Source of the DNA: Bradyrhizobium sp. B124
GTDB lineage: Bacteria > Pseudomonadota > Alphaproteobacteria > Rhizobiales > Xanthobacteraceae
Direction: 5' to 3'
DNA length: 64,000 bases
Assembly: GCF_038967635.1 (NCBI RefSeq)
Contig: NZ_CP152413.1
Location: forward strand, 4,154,001 to 4,218,000
Shown here in pieces: positions 54,704 to 63,683 of the stretch. Within the stretch, counting starts at the first letter, position 1; each line of letters begins with the position of its first letter. The translations under genes were made by a program, and so were the position numbers. A model generated the notes under the pieces. That model saw only the letters and a program-made list of their open reading frames with translations. It ran no database searches and had not been told where the DNA came from.

Positions 54704-54921
54704 TCACCGATAGCTCTCCGGCCGCGGGACGGTGCATCCCCAGCCGAGCGCCCAAGTCGATGCCCTTCGGATAGCCTCCAACGAACGCCTCCGGAATCCA
54801 CCACGAGATCCGCGCCCCCGTCGGCCGCCTCGCGCGCCAAGCCGGCGAGCTTCACCATGGTCTTCGACGTGTCGAACAAGACAGGAGCGGCCTGAACGAC
54901 CGCGGCCTTGACGGTCTTCAA
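54704..54921 (-). pseudogene. 5' fragment of a nitrilase gene, frameshifted
   Basis: MKTVKAAVVQAAPVLFDTSKTMVKLAGLAREAADGGADLVV is a classic nitrilase N-terminus including the first helices. After one extra base the frame continues IPEAFVGGYPKGIDLGARLGMHRPA, which includes the expected catalytic Glu (PEAF). Similarity ends at the end of iclR, long before the catalytic Lys and Cys. It is a truncated remnant. Confidence 0.82.
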
Positions 54922-54933
54922 TCCTCAAGAAAA

Positions 54934-55430
54934 CTACACAACGGCTCGGGTAGCGAACGATGGTTGCGCCACGAGACCGGCAAGTTGGGTGAGACCGTCT
55001 TCCAGCGCGCCCCGGTCGGGAGCGACGCCCAACGAAATCCGGACAGCCTCAATCGGATACATCGCCACGGCAAAGGCTGAGCTCGGCACGATCGACACAC
55101 CTACGCGATCGGCCTGCTCCACAAAGTCCGCCGCCCGCCAACGGCCGGGAAGCTTCAACCAGAGGTGATGACCATATGGGTCGGCCGCGAAGCTGACGTC
55201 ACGCAGGATCGATGCAGCGAGCTTCTGGCGAGCCGCATTCTCGTCGCTGATGGCTCTTGCGAGCTCATCGAGCGTGCCATCCGAAATCCAGCGCGTGGCA
55301 AGCGCCGACATCAGCGGCGGCGCCATGAGGATTGTCGCGCGGAGCACTCCTGCAAGACGAAGCCCCAAGCTGGCGTTCGGTGCGAGCATATAGTCGTCGC
55401 GACCAAATGGCGGGGATGAGCTCCGTCTCG
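54934..55430 (-). pseudogene. 3' fragment of a MocR/PdxR-type or aminotransferase-like gene
   Basis: The frame encodes the C-terminal domain of a fold-type I PLP protein: [42 protein letters not shown], then [42 protein letters not shown] and [22 protein letters not shown]. This matches the tail of MocR-type GntR regulators or class I aminotransferases. The HTH and the PLP-lysine region are absent upstream. It stops 12 bp before the nitrilase fragment, so the two were probably neighbours before decay. Confidence 0.75.
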
Positions 55431-55618
55431 CACTACTTTTTCTAACCCGATCGTCCTGTCGGTATCGTCTCGCCCGGCCATGGTCTCTAGCCGCCGTTTC
55501 GACGTAAGAAGCGCAAACGAGCGTTCGTAGCGGTTCCGATTTCGATCCGATGATACGGACTCGGCGACCTCAACGCGCTGGGCCAGCGCACGGAAGTTCA
55601 ACCAATCCATAACAGCCT

Positions 55619-56509
55619 CTATGGCGCTGACATGGCGTCCCAGTCCCACTCGGCCAGCAGGCGCATAAACGCCCGCGTCGCGGCGCTGCGATAGGCGTCG
55701 CGTCGCAGCAGCACCGAGACGGTGCGCTCGGCGATGGGTGGCGACAGCTGCACCGCTTTGAGCTCGCCATGGCGGGCCGCCGCCTCGGGCGCCACGGTGG
55801 CCAAGCTGCCGCCGCGTACGACAGCTAGCAGCGAATCCACCGCATCGGACTCCACCGCCACCCGGGGCGCCATCTCCTGGTCGTGGAAGTACCGGTCGAT
55901 GGCGCGCCGCGTCACGAAGCTCTTGTTCAGGAGTGCCAGGTCCATGCCCCGCAGGTCCGCAGCAGGCAGGACGTCAAGGCCATGGGCCGGGTGCTCCTCG
56001 CCCACGATCAGACACAGCCGTTCCTGATACAGCGGCTCGGCGGTCACGTCCTCGCTGCGCACGTCGCCGAAGGCAATTCCGAGATCGAGCGCATCCGCCG
56101 CCAGCGCCGCCTCCATCTCGACCTGGGCCAGGACGTTGATGGTGATCAGCACGCCCGGATGGCGGGCGTAGAACTGCTGCGTCAGAGGACCGACCAGATA
56201 GGTGGTAAAGGTGGGGGTGAATGCCACCCTGAGCGCGCCGCGCTCCAGCCCCTCCACGTCGTGGATGGCCCGGCGGGCGGCCTCAAACTCACGCACCGCC
56301 CGGCGCGCATGGTCGATATAGACCCGCCCGGCGTCAGTCGGCCGGATCACCCGCCCCGACCGGTCCAACAGCTTCGCCCCAAGCGTCTCCTCCAGTTGGC
56401 GAATCTGCTGCGACAGCGCCGGCTGAGACACGTGCAACTCGGCCGCCGCGCGGGTGAAACTGCCTTTGTCGGCGACCGCGAGCAGGTAGCGGGCATGGCG
56501 CAGCAGCAT
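55619..56509 (-). CDS. cynR: CynR, LysR-type regulator of the cyanate operon
   Basis: 296 residues, matching E. coli CynR along its length: LAVADKGSFTRAAAELHVSQPALSQQIRQLEETLGAKLLDRSGR for the HTH, AIHDVEGLERGALRVAFTPTFTTYLVGPLTQQFYARHPG for the start of the effector domain, and LKAVQLSPPIAERTVSVLLRR near the end. It activates cynTS in response to cyanate. It diverges from cynT across 93 bp that must hold both promoters. Confidence 0.93.
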   Translation of the reverse strand: MLLRHARYLLAVADKGSFTRAAAELHVSQPALSQQIRQLEETLGAKLLDRSGRVIRPTDAGRVYIDHARRAVREFEAARRAIHDVEGLERGALRVAFTPTFTTYLVGPLTQQFYARHPGVLITINVLAQVEMEAALAADALDLGIAFGDVRSEDVTAEPLYQERLCLIVGEEHPAHGLDVLPAADLRGMDLALLNKSFVTRRAIDRYFHDQEMAPRVAVESDAVDSLLAVVRGGSLATVAPEAAARHGELKAVQLSPPIAERTVSVLLRRDAYRSAATRAFMRLLAEWDWDAMSAP

Positions 56510-56602
56510 AAGCGTTACTTATCCAAAGCGTAGGCAATCGGTCTTAGACATTATACCCGGCAATCTCCAGATTGGCGACACAAGTTGGAACGGAGAGCCC
56601 AT

Positions 56603-57244
56603 ATGAACGACCTCATCGCCGGTTTTCGGAAGTTCCGCGAAAGCGCCTATCCCCAGCGGGCCGCGCTATTTCACAAGCTCGCCCACACCCAATCCCCGGA
56701 AATCCTGTTCATCGCCTGCTCGGACAGCCGGGTCGTGCCGGAGCTGGTCACCCAGACGGAGCCTGGCGGCATGTTCGTGATCCGCAACGGCGGCAACATC
56801 GTGCCGTCCTATGGACCCGAACCGGGCGGCATCTCCGGCACGGTCGAGTACGCGGTGGCCGCCCTCAAGGTGAAGGACGTGGTCATCTGCGGCCACTCCA
56901 ACTGCGGTGCCATGACGGCCATCGCCAAGGGTCACGACCTGAGCGAGATGCCGGCGGTCTCCAGCTGGCTGCGCCACGCCGACGCGGCGAAGGCGGTCAA
57001 CGCCGCGCACCACCACGACTCCGAGCAGGCGAAGCTCGACGACCTGGTCCGTCAGAACGTCATCGCCCAGCTCAGCAACCTGCGCACCCACCCCTCGGTG
57101 GCCGTGGCGCTGAGCCAGAAGAAGCTGCGCCTGCACGGCTGGGTGTTCGACATCGAAAGCGGCGAGATCGCTGCCCTGGACCACCAGAGCGGTGGCTTCG
57201 TCGATCTGATGCAGCATCCCGACGTCTACGCCCAAGCAGACTGA
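56603..57244 (+). CDS. cynT: Beta-class carbonic anhydrase CynT
   Basis: 213 residues. Zinc ligands Cys39, His98 and Cys101 and the catalytic pair Asp41-Arg43 ([19 protein letters not shown]) are intact. In the cyanate operon it returns the CO2 made by cyanase to bicarbonate, keeping up the bicarbonate needed for cyanate breakdown. ATG 56603 is preceded by CGGAGAG. cynS follows after 49 bp. Confidence 0.96.
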   Translation: MNDLIAGFRKFRESAYPQRAALFHKLAHTQSPEILFIACSDSRVVPELVTQTEPGGMFVIRNGGNIVPSYGPEPGGISGTVEYAVAALKVKDVVICGHSNCGAMTAIAKGHDLSEMPAVSSWLRHADAAKAVNAAHHHDSEQAKLDDLVRQNVIAQLSNLRTHPSVAVALSQKKLRLHGWVFDIESGEIAALDHQSGGFVDLMQHPDVYAQAD

Positions 57245-57293
57245 GACGCCGACAAGTCCTCCTCCCCAAAACCCCCGAAGAAAGGATCTTCAC

Positions 57294-57755
57294 ATGCAAT
57301 CCGAGTACAGCTGCACCGCCCGCGCCGGGCTGGCCGAGGCCGCCGTCATTGCCAAGCGGCGCAAGGACCTAACCTGGGACCAGATCGCTGAAGGCACCGG
57401 CCTAAATGTTGCCTTCGTCACCACGGCAATTCTTGGCAATCACCCCCTGCCCGCCGCGGCGGCCGAACTGGTCGGCAAACGCCTGGAGCTCAGCGCCGAC
57501 GACATCTCGCTACTGCAAAGCGTGCCGATGCGCGGCCGCCTGGAGATCCCGTCCGACCCGACCCTGTACCGCTTCCACGAGATGATGCAGGTCTACGGCC
57601 CAGCCCTGAAGGCCCTGGTGCATGAGCGCTTCGGCGATGGCATCGTCAGCGCCATCAACTTCCGCATGAGCATCGACAAGGAAGCCGATCCCGAGGGCGG
57701 CGAGCGCGTCGTGATCATGCTCAACGGCAAGTTCCTGCCGGTGAAGCCCTACTGA
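57294..57755 (+). CDS. cynS: Cyanase (cyanate hydratase)
   Basis: 153 residues of the CynS family: an N-terminal HTH-like domain (LTWDQIAEGTGLNVAFVTTAILGNHPLP) and the C-terminal catalytic domain with Arg93, Glu96 (LYRFHEMMQVYG) and Ser119 (GIVSAINF), matching the E. coli catalytic triad with a 3-residue offset. It converts cyanate and bicarbonate to carbamate and CO2, releasing ammonia and detoxifying cyanate. Confidence 0.97.
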   Translation: MQSEYSCTARAGLAEAAVIAKRRKDLTWDQIAEGTGLNVAFVTTAILGNHPLPAAAAELVGKRLELSADDISLLQSVPMRGRLEIPSDPTLYRFHEMMQVYGPALKALVHERFGDGIVSAINFRMSIDKEADPEGGERVVIMLNGKFLPVKPY

Positions 57756-57779
57756 CGCGTTCACTCCGAACCTAGACCC

Positions 57780-57812
57780 AAGGCCGGGAACGGCATCGCT
57801 TCCGGCCTTTTT
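57780..57812 (+). terminator. Rho-independent terminator of the cyn operon
   Basis: AAGGCCGG and CCGGCCTT form an 8-bp stem around a 14-base loop, followed by a run of five T. Confidence 0.88.
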
Positions 57813-58877
57813 CAGCTTTGACGGCGCGGCGCCGCCTGCGCGTTTTCATCGATTTCATGCGGTGGAATCTTGGGGGGCATGGTGTCGGCTGTGCACGGCA
57901 CAGTCGCGGGTGCTGGGATCGGTTGGACCAATTCTGTGCGGGCAGACGATACAGTCGGCGGCGCTGAGCGGCCTTGCCAAGCGCGCCGATCTGCTGTTGC
58001 GCTCCATCGATCTCACCCGTCATGTCCGTGACCTCGTCGATCGTGTGCGCGAGACAGCCGGAACCGACTTAGCGTTGGTCGCCCAGAGTTAAGGAGGTTT
58101 CCCCGCGATACTCGCGGCACAAGAGATGGCGGGCGATGTCTCACATCTCATCTGCTCGATGTCTTCCTTCCCGCCGACGGCGAAATGTCGCTCGATCAGG
58201 TTCCCGATGTGCGGCAGGGCCGGCGAAAGCGGATGGAGCTGGAACATCCACCGCTTCCGTCCTCATATCTCGGCGTGAAGGAGCATAACGTCAGCGTGAC
58301 GCGACCGCCGACTCACTCTTCTCCCTCGAATTATGCTCGCCAGACCCCCTTGCGTTTGCCGCCTTAAGCGCGTCTTGCTGCGCGATGCGGATCATTGCCA
58401 CTAATAGTCGTCGCGTCGTCGGCGCGCGTCAAACCTAGGCAAGACAAGAGGGCCCAATCCTCTAAGGGCATTCGGTGAAGCGCCGCCGACGACAGCATCA
58501 GCGAACCCGAAGGTTCGACGACAAGACTGTTCGCATGCCATGGCAGCCAAACGACCGCGAACGACACCGCACATCGTCTCGGCGCCCGGGAACCTGCTCG
58601 CGGTGCTAACATAGGTTTCGCTCGGCGCTGGAATTTCCGTCATCCCAGCGTGGTGCGCGACGTCGTCCACCGGCCGGACGTCACTTTCCGTCTGATCCCC
58701 GGAGAGCCAACTATGTCGGCTGGCGGCTTTGTTCCGCACGGACCGGAGTTCCCCAACCGCGAAGAATTTCATTCAGCAGATCAGAGCGTCGCCTGAGAGG
58801 TGTCTCGACCCGCTCGATTTGGACAATCCGAAGCGCAAGGATAGTTTGGCCTGACCGCCGCGTCGTTGTGACGGATC
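57813..58877. other. 1.06-kb region with no recognisable gene
   Basis: Several short open frames occur on both strands (for example one encoding SAALSGLAKRADLLLRSIDLTR at about 57955-58020), but none has a ribosome site or recognisable family. It probably holds decayed DNA. No repeat ends or transposase motif were found. Confidence 0.4.
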
Positions 58878-59441
58878 TCACTGCGCGGCACTGCGTTCCA
58901 GCCGTGCCTTGAGACGTGCCATTGCGCGGGCGAATACCGTTTTGTCCCTGCTTGCGCGCGCCAGTACTAACGCACCCTGGATTCCGAGCACGATATCCTC
59001 GGCGCGCTCTTCGGCGCTCGCGGGGCTCCAGCCTTCCCGGACGAGAGCATCGCGCAGCGACGCGATCCACTGGCCGAAATAGCCCGAGATGGCGTCGGCA
59101 AATCGATCCCGCGTTTCGTCGAGGGCAAAGGCGCCGACGAGACAGATGCGCGCACCCGACCGGAAATAGGAATCAACGGCCTCCCACATTCGGGGGATCG
59201 CGATGTCTGGCCTGTCGGTTCGCAGAGGTTGAAAGATCTGGCGCTCGAACCAGGTGCCAACGTCCTCCAACACGGCTTTCGCCATGTCTTCTTTTCCACC
59301 GGGGAAGAAATGGTAGAGGCTACCCTTCCCTAAGCCGGTCTTTTCGGTGATCCGGCTGAGCGACGCTCCCTCATAGCCTAAGTCCCGAAAGACTTCGGCT
59401 ATGAGGGGAACGACGTCAGGGCGCTCGTTGAGCGTCCGCAT
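58878..59441 (-). CDS. TetR-family transcriptional regulator
   Basis: 187 residues. The HTH (PLIAEVFRDLGYEGASLSRITEKTGLGKGSLYHFFPGGKEDMAKAVLED) is standard TetR; the C-terminal ligand domain resembles the TetR_C_16/AcuR-type group (GARICLVGAFALDETRDRFADAISGYFGQWIASL). It lies 17 bp downstream of the DUF1348 gene in the same operon. Two palindromes upstream of that gene are the likely autoregulatory operators. Confidence 0.92.
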   Translation of the reverse strand: MRTLNERPDVVPLIAEVFRDLGYEGASLSRITEKTGLGKGSLYHFFPGGKEDMAKAVLEDVGTWFERQIFQPLRTDRPDIAIPRMWEAVDSYFRSGARICLVGAFALDETRDRFADAISGYFGQWIASLRDALVREGWSPASAEERAEDIVLGIQGALVLARASRDKTVFARAMARLKARLERSAAQ

Positions 59442-59458
59442 GCGATACGCCTCGCTGT

Positions 59459-59920
59459 TTAGAGTCCCAACTCCGTGAGCCCCGGATGGTCGTCCGGTCG
59501 ACGACCGAGAGGCCAATGGAATTTGCGGTCGGCTTCCTTGATCGGAAGATCGTTGATGCAGGCGAACCGCCGCTGCATCAAGCCGGCAGCATCATATTCC
59601 CAGTTCTCGTTGCCATAGGAACGGAACCAGTTACGGCTGTCGTCGCGCCACTCATAGGCGTAGCGGACACCGATCCGATTGTCCCTGAAGGCCCAGAGCT
59701 CCTTGATTAGCCGGTAGTCCAGTTCCTTGGCCCACTTACGGGTCAGGAACGCAACGATCTCGGCGCGACCAGTGGCGAATTCAGCACGATTGCGCCAGCG
59801 GCTGTCCGGCGTGTAGGCGAGCGACACCTTTTCTGGATCCCGGCTATTCCAACCGTCCTCGGCGAGGCGGACTTTCTGAGTTGCGCTTTCGAGCGTGAAA
59901 GGCGGGGCGATAATGGTCAT
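59459..59920 (-). CDS. DUF1348 SnoaL-like protein
   Basis: 153 residues of the DUF1348 NTF2-like family: [36 protein letters not shown], then [46 protein letters not shown] and [32 protein letters not shown]. Its biochemical role is unknown; these genes are commonly paired with TetR regulators. ATG 59920 is chosen, with AAGGAG eight bases upstream; an ATG six bases earlier is too close to that site. Confidence 0.9.
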   Translation of the reverse strand: MTIIAPPFTLESATQKVRLAEDGWNSRDPEKVSLAYTPDSRWRNRAEFATGRAEIVAFLTRKWAKELDYRLIKELWAFRDNRIGVRYAYEWRDDSRNWFRSYGNENWEYDAAGLMQRRFACINDLPIKEADRKFHWPLGRRPDDHPGLTELGL

Positions 59921-59933
59921 CTGCATTTCTCCT

Positions 59934-59968
59934 TGTACCAATCGGTACATTGTTTACCGAATGGTACA
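59934..59968. promoter_or_regulatory. Two tandem TetR-type operators
   Basis: TGTACCAATCGGTACA (59934-59949) is a perfect 6-bp-arm palindrome; TTTACCGAATGGTACA (59953-59968) is a near copy. Consensus TGTACCNNNNGGTACA, centres 19 bp apart, immediately upstream of the DUF1348 gene. This is the expected place for repression by the co-transcribed TetR protein. Confidence 0.82.
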
Positions 59969-60372
59969 TAGCTTGGCAAGCAGTTTCTGGATCGCGATCT
60001 CTTGAGGAAACGGACGCCCCACGGGTTGGCGCCCCGCATCTTGCGCTCCCCGCTTGGTGCTCACCCGGTCCGTCAGGGCCGCGACAAAGCGCGCATCGCG
60101 GCGACCTTGGACCCGCATCCGACGATGCCGATGCTTTTCTCAGCGAGAAGGTTGAACCGTGGAGACGACGTACCCGTTCGCTCCCAAACTTCAGTGTTGG
60201 TCAATCGACGCTTTCGCTTTCTCGTACGGCCCCGCCTGGGTGGCCCATTCCAGCACGTTTATTGACATCGCGAGCTCGTTCTCTTCGACGACGCCCCCCG
60301 CTCCGCCAGATTCCGCGCGCGATCAAACGCCTGTTTCATCAAGCTTCGATAGGCGACCAGTCATATCGATTC
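59969..60372. other. Intergenic region without a supported gene
   Basis: An open frame runs through these 400 bp in frame with the exonuclease, but its translation is low-complexity (Arg/Pro/Ser-rich) and unlike any family. Probably non-coding or decayed. Confidence 0.4.
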
Positions 60373-60992
60373 ATGTTCAAGGGCGGCCCCGTGGACGAAG
60401 TTGTCGCCATCGATTGCGAGACCACGGGGCTAAACGTACGTACGGACGACGTCATCAGCATCGGCGCCATCAAAATCAGAGGCAACCGCATTCTGACAAG
60501 TGAGCGCTTCGAGGGGTTCGTACGCCCCGATGCAAGCATACGAACGGATGCGATCAAGATACACCGCCTGCGTCAGGTCGACGTTGAGCATCAAGTCCCG
60601 ATCCGGAAGCTGTTGCCTGACTTCCTGCATTTCGTCGGCGGGCGGCCGCTCATCGGGTACTACGTCGATTTCGACATCGCGATGCTGGACAAATATATTC
60701 TTCCGTTCATTGGAATCAAACCGCCAAATCCGCGCATCGAGATCTCCAGCCTCTACTACGAGCGGAAGTACGGCGATGCCCCCCTAACATCTCGATCGAT
60801 CTTTCGTTTTCCGCAATTCTCGCGGACCTCGACATTCCTTCGCTTCCTCAACATGACGCGTTCAACGACGCCTTAATGACCGCGATGATGTACGTTACCC
60901 TGCGCGACAAGAAGCAGCGAGGAACACGAATTCCACGGTCAAACAGTCAGACCGTCTCCGATCCATGCGGAGGTCAAGCGATCCTCGCATAG
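60373..60992 (+). pseudogene. DEDDh 3'-5' exonuclease, frameshifted in a C-run
   Basis: From ATG 60373: VVAIDCETTGLNVRTDDVISIGAIKI gives the ExoI Asp-Glu pair, VGGRPLIGYYVDFDIAMLDK the ExoII Asp. At the CCCCCC run (60779-60784) the frame breaks. Another frame then continues NISIDLSFSAILADLDIPSLPQHDAFNDALMTAMMYV, with the ExoIII His-x4-Asp, to a stop at 60990-60992. With one base restored it would be a complete, about 206-residue DnaQ-like exonuclease of the kind common in rhizobia. The homopolymer makes a sequencing error quite possible. Confidence 0.75.
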
Positions 60993-61056
60993 GATTGTCG
61001 ATGCCACGAAAACCACCGGTTGCTATCGACCGAGGGTCGCCTGCAGGCAAAGGGTC

Positions 61057-61073
61057 ACACGTTCGAATCGTGT
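61057..61073 (+). other. Isolated tRNA T-arm-like sequence
   Basis: ACACG-TTCGAAT-CGTGT forms a perfect 5-bp T-stem and 7-base T-loop preceded by GGGTC, a typical variable loop. No CCA end, acceptor or anticodon arm could be built around it, so it is at most a tRNA relic next to the exonuclease remnant. Confidence 0.35.
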
Positions 61074-61110
61074 CGAGTAATGCGCGCGCCGTCATCTGCT
61101 CGTTCGTCTG

Positions 61111-62460
61111 TCAAACACCCGAGACCGAAGCTGCCTTCATGTTGCCTTCCGTTTCCGTGTCGACCTTAAAACCCCTTGCGGATAAATCACGACCCAGGGT
61201 CTCGGGAAGCAGAAGTGAGGAGAGAATGAAGATAGTCGCAGCGGGAAGGGCCACGGCCACCATGCCGTTCAGCAGGCTTCCGCCTAAATGCCCGGCCGCA
61301 AGCGGTACAATCACGGGGGCGATGCTGCCGAGCCCTCGACCTCCCATATAAAATGTTGACACCGCCGTCGCACGTAGGTTGACCGGATAGAGTTCGGAAA
61401 TCCAGACGCCGGTCACACCCAGCGCCACGTTGCCAATGCCGAAACCGATGTAGAGCCAGAACATCGGCCATTCGGTCTTCGATCCGGCGTAGAGCTGACT
61501 GCCCCATACGGCCATACCGACCAGAGACCCGACCCAAAACAGCGCGGGCACGAGAGCCCCGAAGCGGCGGCCGGCTCTGTCGTTGAAAAAGCCGTTCGCG
61601 AGGTAGCAAATGCCGCTGACTACCGAGAGCAGGACAGCGGTCGTACGGACGACATCACCCGGCGTATGCATATCCCGCAGCAGCAGCGTCGGAATGAAGG
61701 AGACGACGCTGTAGTAGCAGAGCATGTAGCTCATCAGCCATACGAAGCCGGTGACGGTTTGCCGTGCCAGCCCGTTCCGGAAGAGATCCGCGAGGGGAAG
61801 TGTGCGAGCTTCTGCCGTGGCCCGGCTGGCCTTGCGTTGCCTCTCATACTCCAGCCAGATCTTGGATTCAGGCATGAAGAAGCGAATAAAGATGATCAGC
61901 AGAATGGGCACGCCGCCACTCAGCAAACCGATGCGCCAGCTCCACTCGTCACTGAACGTTGCAATCAGCCAGATGCCAACTATTGAAGCTGTGGACGACG
62001 CGATCACGGCGCAACCTTGGAGCGCGGCCGCCCCCAAACCTCGGCTGCCTTTTTTCCAGGCCTCGTTGAAGAGCACCATGCCGACGCCGTACTCGCCGCC
62101 GAGACCGATGCCGGTGATCAAGCGCAGCGCGGCAAGAGACCAGTAATTCCATGCGAACGCCGAAACAATCGCGGCGACAGAAAACAGTGCGATTGTGAGC
62201 TGAAGCGAAGTCTTTCGGCCAAATCGATCACCGATAACGCCGAATAGCGCTCCACCGATGGCCGATCCGAACAATGTAAGCCCTTGCAGTGAGCCGACCT
62301 CGGTGAGCGATAGCGACATCGATCGCTGGATCGCAGGCAAGAGGAACGGGAATATCAGAACGTCATAGAAATCGAGTATGTAGCCCAGCATCGCCGATAT
62401 CATGATCGAGTACCGTTGCCCCGGGGTGTAGTCTTCCGAACTCGAGGTGGCTGCCGACAT
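61111..62460 (-). CDS. MFS transporter next to nicX
   Basis: 449 residues, 12 membrane segments. YSIMISAMLGYILDFYDVLIFPFLLPAI and GVIGDRFGRKTSL plus RLITGIGLGGEYGVGMVLFNEAW place it in the MHS/sugar-porter-like MFS groups that carry organic acids. ATG 62460 is supported by an AGGA site. It lies 168 bp downstream of nicX in the same direction, so it could import nicotinate or a hydroxylated pyridine acid; it is not obviously an orthologue of Pseudomonas NicT. Confidence 0.85.
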   Translation of the reverse strand: MSAATSSSEDYTPGQRYSIMISAMLGYILDFYDVLIFPFLLPAIQRSMSLSLTEVGSLQGLTLFGSAIGGALFGVIGDRFGRKTSLQLTIALFSVAAIVSAFAWNYWSLAALRLITGIGLGGEYGVGMVLFNEAWKKGSRGLGAAALQGCAVIASSTASIVGIWLIATFSDEWSWRIGLLSGGVPILLIIFIRFFMPESKIWLEYERQRKASRATAEARTLPLADLFRNGLARQTVTGFVWLMSYMLCYYSVVSFIPTLLLRDMHTPGDVVRTTAVLLSVVSGICYLANGFFNDRAGRRFGALVPALFWVGSLVGMAVWGSQLYAGSKTEWPMFWLYIGFGIGNVALGVTGVWISELYPVNLRATAVSTFYMGGRGLGSIAPVIVPLAAGHLGGSLLNGMVAVALPAATIFILSSLLLPETLGRDLSARGFKVDTETEGNMKAASVSGV

Positions 62461-62628
62461 GTGACGCGTTCCTGTTGGAGGATTGAGATTGATAGACTTG
62501 CCGAGACGCTTGCTGCGTCTTTGAGAGTCGAACGGCGACTTCGGCATTTATTGGAGGTCACAAGCGCGACCCCGATATCATTCGGAGCGCATTCGAGGCT
62601 CCGGACTTGCGCGCGTGATGCGCAGGGC

Positions 62629-63681
62629 CTAGCGGCCCGGTGCCTTCAACTCCGGATAAGCAAAATTGCCCTTGTCGAGGATGTGGATATCGTCGAGCCA
62701 CAGGCTGCAGCCGCGAAGCGGAATGTCCAAATGACACGGCGTGTCATTCGTACCGCCAAGCTCCGTGTTCGGACCCGTCGAGAACAGGACGTTCCCGTAG
62801 AAGGAGAGCGCATTCATGATGTGCTCCGACGAAAGTTCCTGGGAAGCGGCGATGTGGTGCCAGGTGGCGCGCTCGTTCGCCCCCCAGCCGATATGCGAGA
62901 TTGCCCAGCCGCGCGTATCGCCGAAGCTGTCGATATAATTCTTGATGAGCAACGCATCGGTGCCTTCGCCCTTGAGGTCGACGATGTAGCCATCCTTGAT
63001 GGTCAGCGTGACCGGCGACTGGATGTAACGCTTAAACGCGCAGAGGATGTCACCGGGCATCAGCACCACGGTGCCGTTGACCTCGCCGTCGGTCGCCTGA
63101 GTAAAGGCAAAACCTGACGGGAAGTGATCCCAGCGCCCGGGTTCATCGGTGTATCCGTATTCGGAAATGACCGGGTATTGCTTCAGGCCATAGATGACGT
63201 CCGTTCCGCCCGGCGACGTGATCCGCATTTTGCTGGCCGACTGCAGCAGGGTTCGAGAGAGCTCCGTTCGCCGGCGCAGATCTTCGGTCGGGAACATCTT
63301 CTTGAGGATGTGGAACGGCTCCATCACACGCAGGATGCGCGTGCCTGCCTCCTGAATTTCGAGTTGCTCACGGGAGAACAGCAGCCCCAGAAGATCAATC
63401 ACCATATCCACGCGCTTGAGCGTATCGATCGCCGGCTGGTTGCCGGCGAGCGCATGCCGGCCCTGCACGCCCGCGACCTTGCCCTGGCCGTACTTCGGCA
63501 CGTTGAGATGAAAGGTCGTTGCGCCCAGGCTTTGCGCAGCGAGCATGAAAGCCTGGGCGTATTCCTGCTGATCCTCGCCGCCGCTCAGGACCGCAACAAT
63601 TTCGCCCTTCTTCACCTTGCAGAGTGTCAACTCGGCCTTGAAAAGCTCTAGCATGTCAACATCAACGATCTGTCGGGACAT
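62629..63681 (-). CDS. nicX: 2,5-dihydroxypyridine 5,6-dioxygenase
   Basis: 350 residues, the same length as Pseudomonas putida NicX, and similar along its whole length: VMEPFHILKKMFPTEDLRRR, YPVISEYGYTDEPGRWDHFPSGFAF, ISHIGWGANERATW, SFYGNVLFSTGPNTELGG and TPCHLDIPLRGCSLWLDD. The Fe(II) ligands I recall for NicX correspond to His263, Ser301 and Asp319. It opens the pyridine ring of 2,5-dihydroxypyridine to N-formylmaleamate. ATG 63681 gives good spacing to AGGAG; a GTG at 63687 overlaps the nicD stop. Confidence 0.93.
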   Translation of the reverse strand: MSRQIVDVDMLELFKAELTLCKVKKGEIVAVLSGGEDQQEYAQAFMLAAQSLGATTFHLNVPKYGQGKVAGVQGRHALAGNQPAIDTLKRVDMVIDLLGLLFSREQLEIQEAGTRILRVMEPFHILKKMFPTEDLRRRTELSRTLLQSASKMRITSPGGTDVIYGLKQYPVISEYGYTDEPGRWDHFPSGFAFTQATDGEVNGTVVLMPGDILCAFKRYIQSPVTLTIKDGYIVDLKGEGTDALLIKNYIDSFGDTRGWAISHIGWGANERATWHHIAASQELSSEHIMNALSFYGNVLFSTGPNTELGGTNDTPCHLDIPLRGCSLWLDDIHILDKGNFAYPELKAPGR

Positions 63682-63683
63682 CT

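Noticed and set aside
57862..58772. Short open frames after the cyn operon as possible small genes
   Set aside because: No ribosome sites, no family resemblance and no consistent operon spacing.
59950..60372. In-frame upstream extension of the exonuclease as a fused domain
   Set aside because: The translation is Arg/Pro/Ser-rich and unlike a domain; family members start at the VDEVVAIDCETTG segment just after ATG 60373.
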